Shown here: one piece after another, positions 9,223-18,586 of the stretch
Position numbering within the stretch: position 1 is the stretch's first letter
Layout: each line of letters opens with the position of its first letter
From: Ketobacter sp.
Lineage (GTDB): Bacteria; Pseudomonadota; Gammaproteobacteria; Pseudomonadales; Ketobacteraceae
Length of the DNA: 64,000 bases
Assembly: GCF_003671495.1 (NCBI RefSeq)
Contig: NZ_RCHN01000009.1
Coordinates: forward strand, 1 to 64,000
Direction: 5' to 3'
Position numbers and translations under genes: made by a program
Notes under the pieces: model-generated
The model's input: the letters and a program-made list of their open reading frames with translations, nothing else
Told to the model about the DNA's origin: nothing
Databases searched by the model: none

Positions 9223-10125
9223 TTAAGTCCGCAGGAAGCGCCCGAACTCCCTTTGGAACTTCAGCGGCTGATCCACCATGGGGGCGTGACCGGCTTTATC
9301 GAAGATGATGACTTTGGCGTGGGGAATGTGTTCCACCAGCTCGTGTTGGGCCGCCAGGCTGAAGTAGCGGGATTGACGGCCCATCATCAGGGTGGTGGGC
9401 ACCCGTATGGCGGACAGGGCATCCCGGGTGTCGCGCCCGGACATGAACGCCTGCATCACGTTCAGGTAGGTCTGCCATTTCTCCACCGGCATCATGTGGC
9501 GGGTGAGCAGCGGCTCCGCGTAACGGGAGGCCAACTCCACCACCCAGCGGGCCAGCCCGCGGTACATGGCGATGCTGTAGATAAAGGCCACAGTGTCGCG
9601 GAATCGCACCCGCACTTCCGTGGGCAGCTGCCAGTATTCCACGCCGGCGCCGGCCTCCCGGGCCAGGGTCAGCAGCTCCGCAAAGCGCTGGAACAGTTCC
9701 TCCTGCTGCGCACCGAAGATGCCGTTAAGTTTGCCGGGGCAGTGCACACTGTTGGGGCCGTGTTCGATGTTCAGGTATTTGCTGACCCGCTCAAACCCGT
9801 GCACCTGGTTGTAGGTGAGGCAGGTGTAGGCGCCGGTGGAGATGCCTCCCAGGATCACCTGGTCCAGTTCAAAGTGGTCCAACAGGTCCTGCAGGTCGTT
9901 GGCATAGGTCTCAAACACATCCAGGCCTTCCAGGTTGGCGTGGTGGGAGCGGCCGAAGCCCCGCAGGTCCGGCAGAAAGAACTCAAACTGGCGGGTATAG
10001 GGGAGCACGTTATGGACCCAATGGGAGCCCCGGGAGCCGAACCCGTGGAGCAGGACCACCGGTTTGCCCCGACCCATGCGAATGACATTGAGTCGTTCAC
10101 CATCCCGCAACGGCACTTTGGCCAT
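9223..10125 (-). CDS. Alpha/beta hydrolase
   Basis: 300 residues without a signal peptide. LLHGFGS (about 25-31) supplies the oxyanion hole, GGISTGAY the nucleophile elbow with Ser in G-x-S-x-G, and AGHAPM near the C-terminus the catalytic histidine. The usual catalytic aspartate after strand 7 (in a GRQDR-type motif) is replaced: the sequence reads GRQSRYF. The acid must come from elsewhere (some members use a residue after strand 6), or activity is lost. Close to the meta-cleavage hydrolase/epoxide hydrolase/lipase group; substrate unknown. It stands alone on the minus strand between the chemoreceptor and a divergent lipoprotein gene. Confidence 0.88.
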   Translation of the reverse strand: MAKVPLRDGERLNVIRMGRGKPVVLLHGFGSRGSHWVHNVLPYTRQFEFFLPDLRGFGRSHHANLEGLDVFETYANDLQDLLDHFELDQVILGGISTGAYTCLTYNQVHGFERVSKYLNIEHGPNSVHCPGKLNGIFGAQQEELFQRFAELLTLAREAGAGVEYWQLPTEVRVRFRDTVAFIYSIAMYRGLARWVVELASRYAEPLLTRHMMPVEKWQTYLNVMQAFMSGRDTRDALSAIRVPTTLMMGRQSRYFSLAAQHELVEHIPHAKVIIFDKAGHAPMVDQPLKFQREFGRFLRT

Positions 10126-10363
10126 ACATTTTTCCCCTCGAATGTTTATGCTTTCTGTTTTTTTCGTTTGAGGAGGAAATTAACCTTGCGGTGATCAAAA
10201 AGGAATATCCGCAGTGTATTGATTCTGTAATATCGGGGGTGTTCGTACATTACTTGTCCAATGTGGCCATGGGCGGCAGTCTGTCGGGTGGCGGGTTGTG
10301 CTCGTTGTTTAATCTGTTTACAGTGAGCACTTCAAATTCGGGGAAGTGGCAACTGGGGATGTC

Positions 10364-11653
10364 ATGTTACGAAAAACAGGGATGTTTTTACTTCTTGCCT
10401 GTGGCCTTGGCGGCTGCGATTACGCCAAGGATCTGCCTATGTTGGGGCGCTATGTGGCCAAGAACGTCTGTGCTTCTATCTGGCAGGAGGGTTATGATCA
10501 GGCTGCCGCCGTGGGTTATGTCACCAACGTGGCGCCCCTGGTGCAACCCAGCTGGAAGGTGCTGGTAGGCGATCGCAGTGTCCAGGTGGACAACTACTGG
10601 TTTCCCTGGCTGGCCAGCAAACAGGCCTCGGTGGTGGGTACCGAAGCGCCCCGTGAGGACTGCCGCAATCACTATCTGGATCGCCAACTCGCCTATTATT
10701 ATGCCTTGCCGCCGGCGCCGTCCTCCGGGCTGGTGACCCAGGTGGATCCCACTTCCGCCCTGCAGCGCTACGTGCAGTCGGTGGTGGCGGTGGGAGCACC
10801 GGAACACTCCACTGCAATCCTGGTACTGAAGGGTAACACCGTGGTGGCGGAAGCCTACCGCGACGGCCTGGGGCCGGATTCGCCGCTCAAGGGGTTCTCC
10901 ATGTCCAAGAGCTTTGCCAACCTGTTGATCGGGCGACTGGTGGGGCGGGGGGCAATGCATCAGGACGATGCCATGCTGCTGACAGGCTGGGAGCAGGATC
11001 AGCGTGCCCTGATCAGTTACGACCACAGCTTGCGGATGAACAGCGGCCTGCAATGGCACGAGGCCTCCCTGGGGGCGAACAACGACCAGGGGCAGATGTT
11101 GTATAATAGCGCCGATCCGGCGGGCTACGCCGCCACCAAACCCTATGCGCAGGACCCAGAGCAGGTCTTCAACTATTCCAGCGGCGATTATATGAACCTG
11201 GCCTCGGCCCTGGTGCGGTTGGATGACTGGTTTGATCCGGGCTGGGATCTGGAATCCGCCTTCCATATGGAGTTTTCACCGGATGGCGCCACACCCTTGT
11301 TGGGGGAGGGCGTCTATCTCACTACCCGTGGTTGGGCCGCCCTGGCCTCGATCTATATGCATGGGGGTGAGCTCAACGGGCACGCCATTCTGACGCCGGA
11401 CTGGGTCAGCTATTCGCTGACGCCGGGGGCGACCAACTACGATTATGGCGCGGGAATCTGGCTTAACCTGGGGCAGAACCTGTTCCCGGAACTGCCGCCG
11501 GATGCGTTTGCCTTTGCCGGTTCCTATGACCGCTATGTGGTGGCAATTCCCACTGCAGATGTTGTGGTGGTGCGTATCGGCTTCAGCGCTCAGCCCGGCG
11601 ACTTCGCCATGGGCCGCTTTGTTTCAAATGTGCTGGAGTTGGTGCCCCAATAG
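10364..11653 (+). CDS. Lipoprotein serine hydrolase of the beta-lactamase/NylB family
   Basis: 429 residues from the ATG at 10364; an in-frame GTG at 10346 exists, but the ATG is preceded by GGGG and yields a clean lipoprotein signal, MLRKTGMFLLLACGLGGC. GFSMSKSF carries the S-x-x-K nucleophile/base pair (about residue 183) and NYSSGDYMNL the Y-x-S of the penicillin-recognising fold, as in 6-aminohexanoate-dimer hydrolase and class C-like esterases. It probably hydrolyses an ester or amide at the outer membrane. It is not expected to be a true resistance beta-lactamase: the C-terminal KTG box is not evident. It is followed by the promoter region of the kinase gene. Confidence 0.86.
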   Translation: MLRKTGMFLLLACGLGGCDYAKDLPMLGRYVAKNVCASIWQEGYDQAAAVGYVTNVAPLVQPSWKVLVGDRSVQVDNYWFPWLASKQASVVGTEAPREDCRNHYLDRQLAYYYALPPAPSSGLVTQVDPTSALQRYVQSVVAVGAPEHSTAILVLKGNTVVAEAYRDGLGPDSPLKGFSMSKSFANLLIGRLVGRGAMHQDDAMLLTGWEQDQRALISYDHSLRMNSGLQWHEASLGANNDQGQMLYNSADPAGYAATKPYAQDPEQVFNYSSGDYMNLASALVRLDDWFDPGWDLESAFHMEFSPDGATPLLGEGVYLTTRGWAALASIYMHGGELNGHAILTPDWVSYSLTPGATNYDYGAGIWLNLGQNLFPELPPDAFAFAGSYDRYVVAIPTADVVVVRIGFSAQPGDFAMGRFVSNVLELVPQ

Positions 11654-11664
11654 CGCACCGGTGC

Positions 11665-11692
11665 TGGACGCGGCCAGACCGGTCTTTATAAT
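11665..11692 (+). promoter_or_regulatory. Predicted sigma-70 promoter for the signalling genes
   Basis: TGGACG (11665-11670) and a perfect TATAAT (11687-11692) are separated by 16 bases, giving a start of transcription near 11699, about 26 bases before the GTG start of the histidine kinase gene. Confidence 0.45.
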
Positions 11693-11724
11693 CGGAACAC
11701 TGTTCTGGCCCGGGATCAATAGCG

Positions 11725-13953
11725 GTGAAGAGTCTTTATCTTGGCAACAAGGCGTTTGTGGCTGGCTTGGTGTTGCTGCTCAGCGGGTTTGTGTTGCTGA
11801 GTGCGGTGTCCTATCGCAACGCCGGACAAATTGTGTATCGCGAAGCCGGGGAAAGCCTGGTCAGCGTATCCCAGTTGCAGGCGGACCTGATCAGGGCAAC
11901 GTTTGCCGGTGCCGAGCGCCACGTGCGCTTCCTGCACGACACGCCGCCGGTACAGGGGATTATCCGTGCCTTGCAACACGCCGGCGTCGATCCCAAAGAT
12001 GCCACTCCGTATCGGGTCTGGGTGCAGCGGCTGGAAACCATCTTCGCGTCCTATATTCTGAATAATCCCTCCATCGTACAGATCCGTTATATCGGTTTGG
12101 CGCAACAGGGCAGAGAGCTGGTGCGGGTTCAACGCCAGGGCGAGGCCATCAGGGTTATCCCTTCCGATGCCATGCAGCAGAAAGGCGAACGGCCTTATTT
12201 TCAAAAAGCGCTGGACTTGGGCCCGAACCAGGTTTACCTGTCCGAAATCAATCTGAATCGGGAGTGGGGTGAAATTGAGCGCCCCAGTTGGCCCACCTAT
12301 CGGGTTATCCAGGCTGTGTATACGGCAGCCGGGGACATGTTCGGGATGATCGTTGTCAATCTGGATGCCCGCCCACTGTTGTCCGCATTAACCGAGTCTG
12401 CGGTTGATCGCACGGGTGTGTTCCTGCTGAATGACCGGGAGCAGTTCCTGCTGCACCCGGATGCCTCGCGCAATTTTGAACATGAGTTTGGTCGGGAGCG
12501 GCCCTGGTCCCAGACCTATGTTGAGTCCCTGGACCCGTTCAATCAGGCGTTTACCGTCGCCAAAGGGCGCCAGGCCGGTGAGCAGGATTACCTGGTGCAT
12601 AAGCAGATGCTGACGTTTCCACAGGCGCGATCGGAATGGGGGTTGCAACTGATTTCGGTGCTGGAGCTGGATAAGCTGCAAGTCCAACTACGTCAGAATC
12701 AGGTCGGTGCATTAATGATTGATTCGGTGATGCTGGTGGTCGCACTGGCCCTGTTGAGCCTGTACTGGCTGTTCAGTCGCAAAGGCTTGGCGGAGCTGGC
12801 CGCCAGGGCCCAGTTTGATGCTATTGTGCGGGGTTCCAACGACATTATTTTAGGGGTGGATCGTCGCGGCAGCGTGCTTTCCTGTAATGATGCCGCGTTG
12901 CAATCGTTGGGCTGGACCCTGGATTCGTTGAGCCAGCGCAACCTGTGGGACCTGGCAGATGACAGCGCAGATAAGACCCGCAAAGACAGCGGGCAGTGGG
13001 CACTGAAGACCGCCCTGGATACCGTATTGCAGGCCGGCACATCAGAAACAGTGGAAATAAAAATGCGTGCCGCCCCGGGTACGCGGGGGGATCGTTACGC
13101 ATCGGTGGCACTCTCACCCATTGCGTTGAGTGAGCAAGTGGTTACCGGGGTCGCCGTCATCATGCGGGACATCACCATTGCGCGGGAATGGCAGGCACGC
13201 CTGCAGTTGGCCAATCAGGTGTTGCTGGATAAAAACGCTGAAATGGAGCGCTTTATTTATACTGTGTCCCATGATTTAAAATCCCCGCTGGTGACCATCA
13301 AAGGCTTTGCTGAAAGTGTGCTCAGAGACGCGGGGGATTCCCTCGATCAAAAAGCCAGGCACCGGCTGCAGCGCATACTGGCCAATGTGGAGAATATGGG
13401 GGCCCTGCTGAATGACCTGCTGGCGTTGTCGCGGTTGGTAACCTTGCCATTGCAGCGGGAACGCTGCGATGTGCATGATTGTATTGAGCAGGCCAAATCC
13501 ACCCTCAGCGAAAAGCTGGTACAGTCAGCCTGTGAACTGGATTTCAAACTGGCTGCACCCTGGTTGTGTGCCAACAGGAAGATGCTGATTCAATGTGTAC
13601 AGAATCTGCTGGAAAACGCAGTCAATTATCGAGCTGTCGACAGCGTGCCCAGAGTTGAGATTCGCTCGTGGGAGGCGGATGGGTTCGGAATGCTCAGTGT
13701 AAAAGATAATGGCCCGGGTATTGAACCCCGGTATCAGGATAAGATATTCCGCATTTTCGAGCGCCTGGATACCCAGGTGGAAGGCACCGGAGTCGGATTG
13801 GCCATCGTGAAAACCATCATGGAAAAGCACGGCGGAAACGTCACCCTGCAGTCCCAGGCGGGGCAGGGGGCGGAGTTCATACTGCGCTTTCCGACCCAGC
13901 CTTGTTCAGCAGAAGCATGCACATCAGAGGAGCCGCTCGATGCAGGCCATTAG
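11725..13953 (+). CDS. Membrane sensor histidine kinase (Cache-like sensor, PAS, HisKA, HATPase)
   Basis: 742 residues from a GTG. Two membrane helices (about 8-28 and 328-348) flank a periplasmic domain of about 300 residues that resembles double-Cache/LuxQ-type sensors. A PAS domain follows (about 362-485), then HisKA with ERFIYTVSHDLKSPL (His near residue 515) and an HATPase_c domain with NLLENAVNYR, DNGPGIEPRYQDKIFRIF and GTGVGLAIVKTIMEKHGG. The kinase core is of the phytochrome/Rcp type and lacks an attached receiver; a single-domain receiver overlapping its 3' end by 14 bases is the obvious partner. Confidence 0.93.
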   Translation: MKSLYLGNKAFVAGLVLLLSGFVLLSAVSYRNAGQIVYREAGESLVSVSQLQADLIRATFAGAERHVRFLHDTPPVQGIIRALQHAGVDPKDATPYRVWVQRLETIFASYILNNPSIVQIRYIGLAQQGRELVRVQRQGEAIRVIPSDAMQQKGERPYFQKALDLGPNQVYLSEINLNREWGEIERPSWPTYRVIQAVYTAAGDMFGMIVVNLDARPLLSALTESAVDRTGVFLLNDREQFLLHPDASRNFEHEFGRERPWSQTYVESLDPFNQAFTVAKGRQAGEQDYLVHKQMLTFPQARSEWGLQLISVLELDKLQVQLRQNQVGALMIDSVMLVVALALLSLYWLFSRKGLAELAARAQFDAIVRGSNDIILGVDRRGSVLSCNDAALQSLGWTLDSLSQRNLWDLADDSADKTRKDSGQWALKTALDTVLQAGTSETVEIKMRAAPGTRGDRYASVALSPIALSEQVVTGVAVIMRDITIAREWQARLQLANQVLLDKNAEMERFIYTVSHDLKSPLVTIKGFAESVLRDAGDSLDQKARHRLQRILANVENMGALLNDLLALSRLVTLPLQRERCDVHDCIEQAKSTLSEKLVQSACELDFKLAAPWLCANRKMLIQCVQNLLENAVNYRAVDSVPRVEIRSWEADGFGMLSVKDNGPGIEPRYQDKIFRIFERLDTQVEGTGVGLAIVKTIMEKHGGNVTLQSQAGQGAEFILRFPTQPCSAEACTSEEPLDAGH

Positions 13954-14347
13954 TATTCTGTTGGTGGAAGATAATGATGACCATGCAGAGCTGATAGTCG
14001 AGTCCCTGCTGGCGTTCAACCCAGGCAATCAGGTATCGCGCCTGGCGAGCGGGTCCGAAATGATCGCGCTGCTCTCGGCAAACGCAGCGGGCGGTGCGGT
14101 GGAATATCCTGATTTGATCTTGTTGGATTTGAAAATGCCAAAAGTCGGTGGTCTGGAGGTGTTGGATTCCTTGAAAAGTAATGTTTTATGGCAGCGGGTT
14201 CCGGTGGTAATGCTCAGCACCAGCGACCTGGCCAGTGATGCGGAGCTGTGTCAGCAATCCGGGGCCAGTGGTTTTATTTCCAAGCCCCTGACGCAGGCAG
14301 TGTTCCTGGACACCCTCAAGCGGATTGATGCGGCCTGGGGTCAGTAA
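13940..14347 (+). CDS. Single-domain response regulator, Rcp1-like
   Basis: 135 residues forming one receiver domain. The acidic pair E10/D11, the phospho-acceptor D63 in LILLDLKMP, the Thr/Ser at MLSTSD and the conserved Lys in ISKPL are all present, so it should be phosphorylated. The spacing between strand 3 and the loop matches cyanobacterial Rcp1-type partners of phytochrome-like kinases. There is no output domain, so it probably works as a phosphorelay shuttle or acts by protein contact. Its start lies inside the end of the kinase gene (14 bases overlap), which implies translational coupling. Confidence 0.92.
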   Translation: MQAISILLVEDNDDHAELIVESLLAFNPGNQVSRLASGSEMIALLSANAAGGAVEYPDLILLDLKMPKVGGLEVLDSLKSNVLWQRVPVVMLSTSDLASDAELCQQSGASGFISKPLTQAVFLDTLKRIDAAWGQ

Positions 14348-14407
14348 CCAATGGAACGCAATGTTATCGAACAGACGGCTGCGCTGAACAGAACAGGGGG
14401 ATAATAC

Positions 14408-15475
14408 GTGAAGATTCTGATCCTGGAAGACAATCCCGATCATGCAGAACTGATTGAGGATGCCTGCCAGTCCGCCTTCAAAACCAACACTAACCTGCAG
14501 GCCTTCACCACCCTGGAAGCAGGGCTTGCGGCGTTGCAGGCGCAGGCGTTTGATGTTGCCTTGTTTGATCTGGATTTGCCGGATTCCAATGTGGTGGACA
14601 CGGTGGAGACACTCACCACATTGGATACGCCGGTTCCGGTGGTGGTGTTGACGTCGCTGAATGATGTGGATGTGGCGATGCGGCTGATACATCGGGGTAT
14701 ACAGGATTACCTGCCGAAGGAGGAGCTGAGTCCGGTGTTGCTGGAGCGGGTATGCCGCTACGCCATTGAACGCAAAAAGCAGCAACTTCGGTTGGAGGCG
14801 AGGGCGCAGGCTCAACAGATGTTTTGTCAGAGCCTGTCCCATGATTTCAAATCGCCGATTCGGAATATCGGGCAGCTGGCCACCATGCTGAAAGACAATC
14901 TGGCGGAACGGGGCCAGTTGACGGATCACGATCAACATTTGCTGCAACTCATGGAACAGCGCCTGGACAGCATGGATGATCTGGTGAATGGGTTGTACGA
15001 CTATTTAAGCGTGGACGGCATGGGGCTGCAGATGGACAGGGTGGATCTGGATGCGGTGCTCAATCGGGTGCTGTCCGGCAGTGAGTGGGTGCAGAACAAG
15101 CAGCCGGTGATCCGACGGCAGCCGCTGCCCGGTGTGCAGGGCAACGCCTCCTTGCTCTACATCCTGCTGTTGAATCTGATTGAGAATGCCATTAAATATT
15201 CGCAGGGCGAGCCGATCATCGACATAGCCTGGAGCCGGCAGGGTGAGCACGCCCAGCTGTGCGTGAAAGATAACGGCATCGGTATTGCCGCCGAATATCA
15301 GGAATTCGTGTTTCAACCGTTCAAACGCCTCAACACCGGCCGCAGCATTGGCAGCGGCCTGGGTTTGGCCATCGTGTCCCGGATTGTGGAACACCACAAA
15401 GGCCGTATTGTTCTGCAAAGCCGGCCTGGCGAGGGCAGCACATTTTACGTGAGCCTGCCGTTGGCCGGTGATTAG
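14408..15475 (+). CDS. Receiver-histidine kinase hybrid
   Basis: 355 residues from a GTG after a GGGGG-like ribosome site. The N-terminal receiver (1-120; E7/D8, D54 in VALFDLDLP, Lys in DYLPKEE) is joined by a short helix to HisKA (CQSLSHDFKSPIRNI) and HATPase_c (NLIENAIKYS, DNGIGIAAEYQEFVFQPF, GSGLGLAIVSRIVEHHKG). A receiver in front of a soluble kinase is the layout of a phosphorelay member that receives a phosphate or contact signal and then phosphorylates another receiver. It lies 60 bases after the Rcp1-like gene and runs in the same direction, so the three genes probably form one pathway. Confidence 0.92.
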   Translation: MKILILEDNPDHAELIEDACQSAFKTNTNLQAFTTLEAGLAALQAQAFDVALFDLDLPDSNVVDTVETLTTLDTPVPVVVLTSLNDVDVAMRLIHRGIQDYLPKEELSPVLLERVCRYAIERKKQQLRLEARAQAQQMFCQSLSHDFKSPIRNIGQLATMLKDNLAERGQLTDHDQHLLQLMEQRLDSMDDLVNGLYDYLSVDGMGLQMDRVDLDAVLNRVLSGSEWVQNKQPVIRRQPLPGVQGNASLLYILLLNLIENAIKYSQGEPIIDIAWSRQGEHAQLCVKDNGIGIAAEYQEFVFQPFKRLNTGRSIGSGLGLAIVSRIVEHHKGRIVLQSRPGEGSTFYVSLPLAGD

Positions 15476-15491
15476 TGCTGCCGTTGGCCGC

Positions 15492-18400
15492 CTATTCCAT
15501 GTTGGACAGGTAGGATTCGCTTAATCGGTGGCGTTGGGTGTAGCGGATGCTGCGCTCCAATAACGGGGCAGAGACATCACTCTTGTCGATCATGTCGTAG
15601 ATGCCCAGGCGCAGCGCATCATCCTGCATGCCCATCTCGATGAACCCGGAAACCACGATAAATGCCGGTTGGGCACTGAAGTTGCGCAGTCGCTCCACCA
15701 GTTCAAAACCATTGTGTTCACCCAGCCGGTAGTCCACCAGGCACACATCGAACCGCTCCCGGCTCAGCAAATCACAGGCGTCGTCAAAGTTTGCGGCTTC
15801 GCTGATCTGGTACTGCAGTTCGCCCCGCTTGATTCTGTTGATGGTGCTGCGGATGGCCATGCGGTCCACTTCGTTGTCGTCCACCAGCAGCAACTTGAGT
15901 GGCGTTTCCTGTTTCCAGAACGCCGTGGCAATGGTGTCCCTGAGGCGCTGATTGCTTTCGCTGAGTTGGTCTTTGAGCTTTTTCAGCTCGCTGATGTCGC
16001 TGAGCGAAATAACGCAGCCCATGGCGACGTTGCTGTCGTCAAAGTAGGGTGAGACTTTTACCCACAAGGGCGTGCCGCTCTCATGCAGGATCTCGGATTC
16101 AATGGTGAGTTCGTCGCTGATGGCCTTTGAAATGTCACCCAGAATGCCGTCGTACTCGAGGGAATGGGAAATGTGGTGGAACGGGCGGCCAAGATCGCTG
16201 TCGATCAGGTTCAAGAGCTTTGCCGCCAGGGGCGAGAAGCGTCGAATCAAGAGAGCGTGATCGAGAAAAACAAAGCCGATTTCCGCAGACTTGATGATGT
16301 TGTCCAGGTCCAGGTTAACCTGGGTCAGCTCTTCAATTTTCTCATGATACTCGCTGTTAACCGAGTACAGCTCCTCGTTGACTGACTGCAACTCTTCGTT
16401 CGTGCTTTGCAACTCTTCGTTGGCGGCCATCAGCTCTTCATTGGAACTTTGCAGTTCCTCATTGGTGGTCTCCAGCTCTTCGACGGTGAGTTGCAGGTCT
16501 TCCTTGCTTTGCTTCAGCGCTTTTTCCAGATCCAATATGCGCCGTTGGTGTTCATTATTGGGGTCAAAGTGAATCACTTCGAGTTGTTCGGTGTCCGCAT
16601 CCTGCTTCAGGGGCTCGAACACCAGAGCGATATAGGGCGGTGACGTGTTGGTGGTGCGCACATAAACCGCCTGGATATTCAGGAGCAGTTCTTCGTTCTT
16701 GTCGGTTTTCAGGCTGACCCGGTGATAGGTAATGTTCTTCTGCTCGTTCTGGGCCCGGTGCAGCAGGTTGGAAACCGGTATCTTCAGGTTGTCGATAATG
16801 AAATCGTCGATGTTGGAACTGAATCGCCCGGCTTTCAGTTTTTGGGTATAGGCTTCGGTGTTGCCGTACAGGTGCAGAACATCGAGGTTGTCATCCAGCA
16901 CGATGCAGCCATGCACGTACAGGTTCACCAGCTCATCCAGCACGGGAAAGTAAACTGGAGCCCGGTGGGTTAACTGATAATTGCGTACCAGGTTTTCCAC
17001 GCTGGGAATGCGGCTGCCGGCAGTGCGCCCGGATTGCGTGTTACGGGTTGCCGGCGCGATGGATTCCGGCAGCAGGCGCACTTTGGAATTTTTACGATAA
17101 ATCCGGTTGCGTTCGTCAATGACATCAAAATGCCGGTCCAGGTTGCCCGGGCTTTCTGAACCGCCCAGGAACAGATAGCCCGAAGGCTGCAGCGCAAAAT
17201 GCAACATGGACAGGATGCGTTGTTGCGCTTTGTTCTGGAAATAGATGAGCACGTTGCGGCAGATTGCCAATTGGCAGTTGGAGAACGGAGGGTCCCGCAA
17301 CAGGTTATGGGTGGCGAACACCACCATTTGCCGCAACGAGGGAGTCACGGTATACCCCAGCTCGCTCTGCAGGAAATAGCGCTTCAGCCGAGCCTCGCTG
17401 ATGTCGGCCGCAATGTTCAGGTCGTACTCGCCGTTGCTGGCCACCGCCAGGGAATCCGGATCCACGTCGGTAGCGAAGATTTTTATGGCCCGGGTGGTCG
17501 CCCGCTGTTGCAGGGCCTCGTCCAACAATATCGCAATGGAGTACGCCTCCTCCCCGGTGGAGCATCCCGCCAGCCAGACCCGGATGGGCGTGTTGACGTC
17601 GGTTCCCTCCAGAATTGAGGGAATGACATTCTGCTCCAGGCTTTCAAAGGCCTCCTGGTCCCGAAAAAAACGGGTCACACCGATCAGCATGTTTTTGGCC
17701 AGCAGATCCAGCTCAGCCCGGTCTTCCTTCAGTACTTTGTAATACTCTTTGATGTCCCGCAATCCACGCAGGCTGATCTGGCGCTCCAGGCGGCGGGACA
17801 CCGTGCTGCCTTTGTACTGGCTGAAGTCAACCTGGCAACTTTCCCGTAACAGTTCAAAAATGCCGTGCAGGGCATCTTCGGCGCCCACCAGCAGGGTGCC
17901 GACCGGCTCGCCCTCACCTCGAATTACCGGGTGGGAAATATACTGGATGAGACGGGCGGGCAGCTCCACTACGGGGGCAATGATGTCCGCACAACCGGAT
18001 TTTTCCGCGCACATGGGCATGCCATCGAATTTCGCGTCTATCGGGTCCTGCACCATCACCAGGCCGCCGGCTTCCTTGATGGATTTGATGCCACGACTGC
18101 CGTCGCTGCCGGTGCCGGAGAGGATGATCGCAACACTGCGCTTGCCTTGGTCTTCTGCCAGTGAGTTGAAAAAGCGGTCGATCGGGAAGTTGTTAACGCG
18201 ATCCTGCTGCTGGTCTTCCAGGTTCAGCTTGCCTTGCACAATGGTCATGGTTTTGCGGGGCGGCATCAGGTAAATGGTATTGGCGTTGACCACGGTGCCA
18301 TGGACAGCATGTTGAATGGGAATGTTGGTTTGCCGCGCCAGCAGTTCATCCATGACGCTTCTGAAATCGGGGGAAAGGTGCTGGATCACCACAAAGGCCA

Positions 18401-18512
18401 GGTCGCTGTCCGTGGGGATACGTTGGAAAAAAGTTTGCAGCGGCTCGAGCCCGCCCGCAGAAGCACCGATGGCGACGATGTGGGTCGGATCCTGGTCGTT
18501 GTGCGAAGGCAT
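15492..18512 (-). CDS. CheB-CheR-PAS-receiver fusion protein
   Basis: 1006 residues. Domains in order: CheB methylesterase (about 8-190) with Ser in IGASAGG, His in [10 protein letters not shown] and Asp in [10 protein letters not shown]; CheR methyltransferase (about 215-475) with the SAM motif [11 protein letters not shown]; a linker; a glutamate-rich coiled coil (about 655-735) built from repeats of the form NEELQS; a PAS domain (about 740-860); and a C-terminal receiver with VCLVDYRLG as acceptor site. Most relatives end in PAS or a kinase. No kinase is attached here, so the receiver may be fed by the kinases encoded convergently. It probably adjusts a chemoreceptor-like or non-flagellar pathway. 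Start after an AGGGGACACC site. Confidence 0.92.
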   Translation of the reverse strand: MPSHNDQDPTHIVAIGASAGGLEPLQTFFQRIPTDSDLAFVVIQHLSPDFRSVMDELLARQTNIPIQHAVHGTVVNANTIYLMPPRKTMTIVQGKLNLEDQQQDRVNNFPIDRFFNSLAEDQGKRSVAIILSGTGSDGSRGIKSIKEAGGLVMVQDPIDAKFDGMPMCAEKSGCADIIAPVVELPARLIQYISHPVIRGEGEPVGTLLVGAEDALHGIFELLRESCQVDFSQYKGSTVSRRLERQISLRGLRDIKEYYKVLKEDRAELDLLAKNMLIGVTRFFRDQEAFESLEQNVIPSILEGTDVNTPIRVWLAGCSTGEEAYSIAILLDEALQQRATTRAIKIFATDVDPDSLAVASNGEYDLNIAADISEARLKRYFLQSELGYTVTPSLRQMVVFATHNLLRDPPFSNCQLAICRNVLIYFQNKAQQRILSMLHFALQPSGYLFLGGSESPGNLDRHFDVIDERNRIYRKNSKVRLLPESIAPATRNTQSGRTAGSRIPSVENLVRNYQLTHRAPVYFPVLDELVNLYVHGCIVLDDNLDVLHLYGNTEAYTQKLKAGRFSSNIDDFIIDNLKIPVSNLLHRAQNEQKNITYHRVSLKTDKNEELLLNIQAVYVRTTNTSPPYIALVFEPLKQDADTEQLEVIHFDPNNEHQRRILDLEKALKQSKEDLQLTVEELETTNEELQSSNEELMAANEELQSTNEELQSVNEELYSVNSEYHEKIEELTQVNLDLDNIIKSAEIGFVFLDHALLIRRFSPLAAKLLNLIDSDLGRPFHHISHSLEYDGILGDISKAISDELTIESEILHESGTPLWVKVSPYFDDSNVAMGCVISLSDISELKKLKDQLSESNQRLRDTIATAFWKQETPLKLLLVDDNEVDRMAIRSTINRIKRGELQYQISEAANFDDACDLLSRERFDVCLVDYRLGEHNGFELVERLRNFSAQPAFIVVSGFIEMGMQDDALRLGIYDMIDKSDVSAPLLERSIRYTQRHRLSESYLSNME

Positions 18513-18586
18513 GGTGTCCCCTTGTTGGCCTAAGCCGGAATGGTGATGGCTATTCTATCTCAATTTGTCGGTATTTGATCCCGGCT

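Noticed and set aside
10364-11653. Antibiotic-resistance beta-lactamase
   Set aside because: S-x-x-K and Y-x-S are present, but the lipoprotein form and lack of a clear KTG box fit the esterase/NylB group better.
16380-16510. Repetitive DNA in the CheB-CheR fusion gene
   Set aside because: It encodes NEELQS-type coiled-coil heptads; not a tandem-repeat or CRISPR array.
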